Source of the DNA: Moringa oleifera
Lineage: Eukaryota; Streptophyta; Magnoliopsida; Brassicales; Moringaceae
DNA length: 64,000 nucleotides
Reading direction: 5' to 3'
Assembly (NCBI GenBank): GCA_021397835.1
Contig: JAJFZO010000094.1
Location: 8,594,001-8,658,000 of the forward strand
In this document: positions 63,908 through 64,000 of the stretch, in pieces
How the letters are laid out: the number at the start of each line of letters is the position of its first letter
Position numbering within the stretch: the stretch's first letter is position 1
Notes under the pieces: model-generated
Told to the model about the DNA's origin: nothing
Databases searched by the model: none
The model's input: only the letters and a program-made list of their open reading frames with translations
Program-made: the position numbers and the translations under genes

Positions 63908-64000
63908 CTGGGAAGACTGGGAAGCCTGTTGCCCACGTGCATATGGTGTGGGTTCCGAATGGGATCGTCGTCTTTCTGACGATGTCAAAGCGGCCTAACA
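63908..64000 (-). CDS. Possible partial exon at the right edge, product unknown
   Basis: The last ~93 bases are clearly richer in G+C than the flank. Read on the minus strand they are open (ALTSSERRRSHSEPTP, then ARGQQASQSSQ) and end in CCCAG followed by GTTAG, a donor-like site. This could be the end of an exon of a disordered, Ser/Arg-rich protein running out of the window. The plus strand is also open over much of it, so strand and coding status are uncertain. Confidence 0.25.

Noticed and set aside
1..64000. CRISPR, defence island, phage or biosynthetic cluster
   Set aside because: The window is plant nuclear DNA of spliced genes; no repeat-spacer array, phage module or cluster of biosynthetic enzymes is present.

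Overview
The window is nuclear DNA from a plant, most likely a eudicot. Its genes have many short GT-AG exons, AT-rich introns and intergenic DNA, chloroplast transit-like N-termini, plant-only gene families (CASP-like, CONSTANS-like, TIR1/AFB auxin receptor, phytyl ester synthase), plant microRNA precursors and (GA/CT)n promoter microsatellites. I cannot name the species. No prokaryotic or viral region is visible.

Layout, left to right: SKL1-like inactive shikimate kinase (+, 0.2-3.1 kb); Atos-like gene (+, 5.8-10.1 kb); KNUCKLES-like C2H2/EAR repressor (+, 12.3-12.9 kb); two tandem phytyl-ester-synthase-like genes (-, 14.8-23.1 and 27.1-34.4 kb), each with 14 exons; CASP-like membrane protein (+, 36.0-36.8 kb); BRO1-like protein (-, 37.2-39.6 kb); CONSTANS-like B-box/CCT gene carrying at least two frame lesions and a lost splice donor (-, 41.8-43.9 kb); two tandem MIR169 hairpins (+, 45.5-45.9 kb); TRAP-beta with a 6-nt micro-exon (+, 47.2-49.5 kb); GEM-like GRAM-domain gene (-, 50.2-51.2 kb), divergent from a proline-rich CYSTM gene (+, 51.9-53.7 kb); AFB2-type auxin receptor with a miR393 site (-, 54.8-57.2 kb); and about 6.8 kb with no gene I can support, apart from a possible exon at the right edge.

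Exon models were built by hand from splice sites, reading phase and family conservation. For SKL1, Atos-like, both PES copies, CASPL, BRO1-like, TRAP-beta, GEM-like, CYSTM and AFB2 the summed exons are exact multiples of three with one terminal stop, which supports the models. UTRs were not delimited.

The gene set recalls two Arabidopsis neighbourhoods (from memory, not searched): the At3g268-269 region (AFB2, MIR169 cluster, PES2, an Atos-like gene, SKL1) and At5g14010-14030 (KNU, BRO1-like, TRAP-beta). The window may preserve an ancestral block that Arabidopsis has split. The genes are not an operon. They share themes only loosely: chloroplast lipid and chlorophyll turnover (PES, SKL1), auxin perception (AFB2/miR393) and transcriptional control (KNU, COL, miR169).
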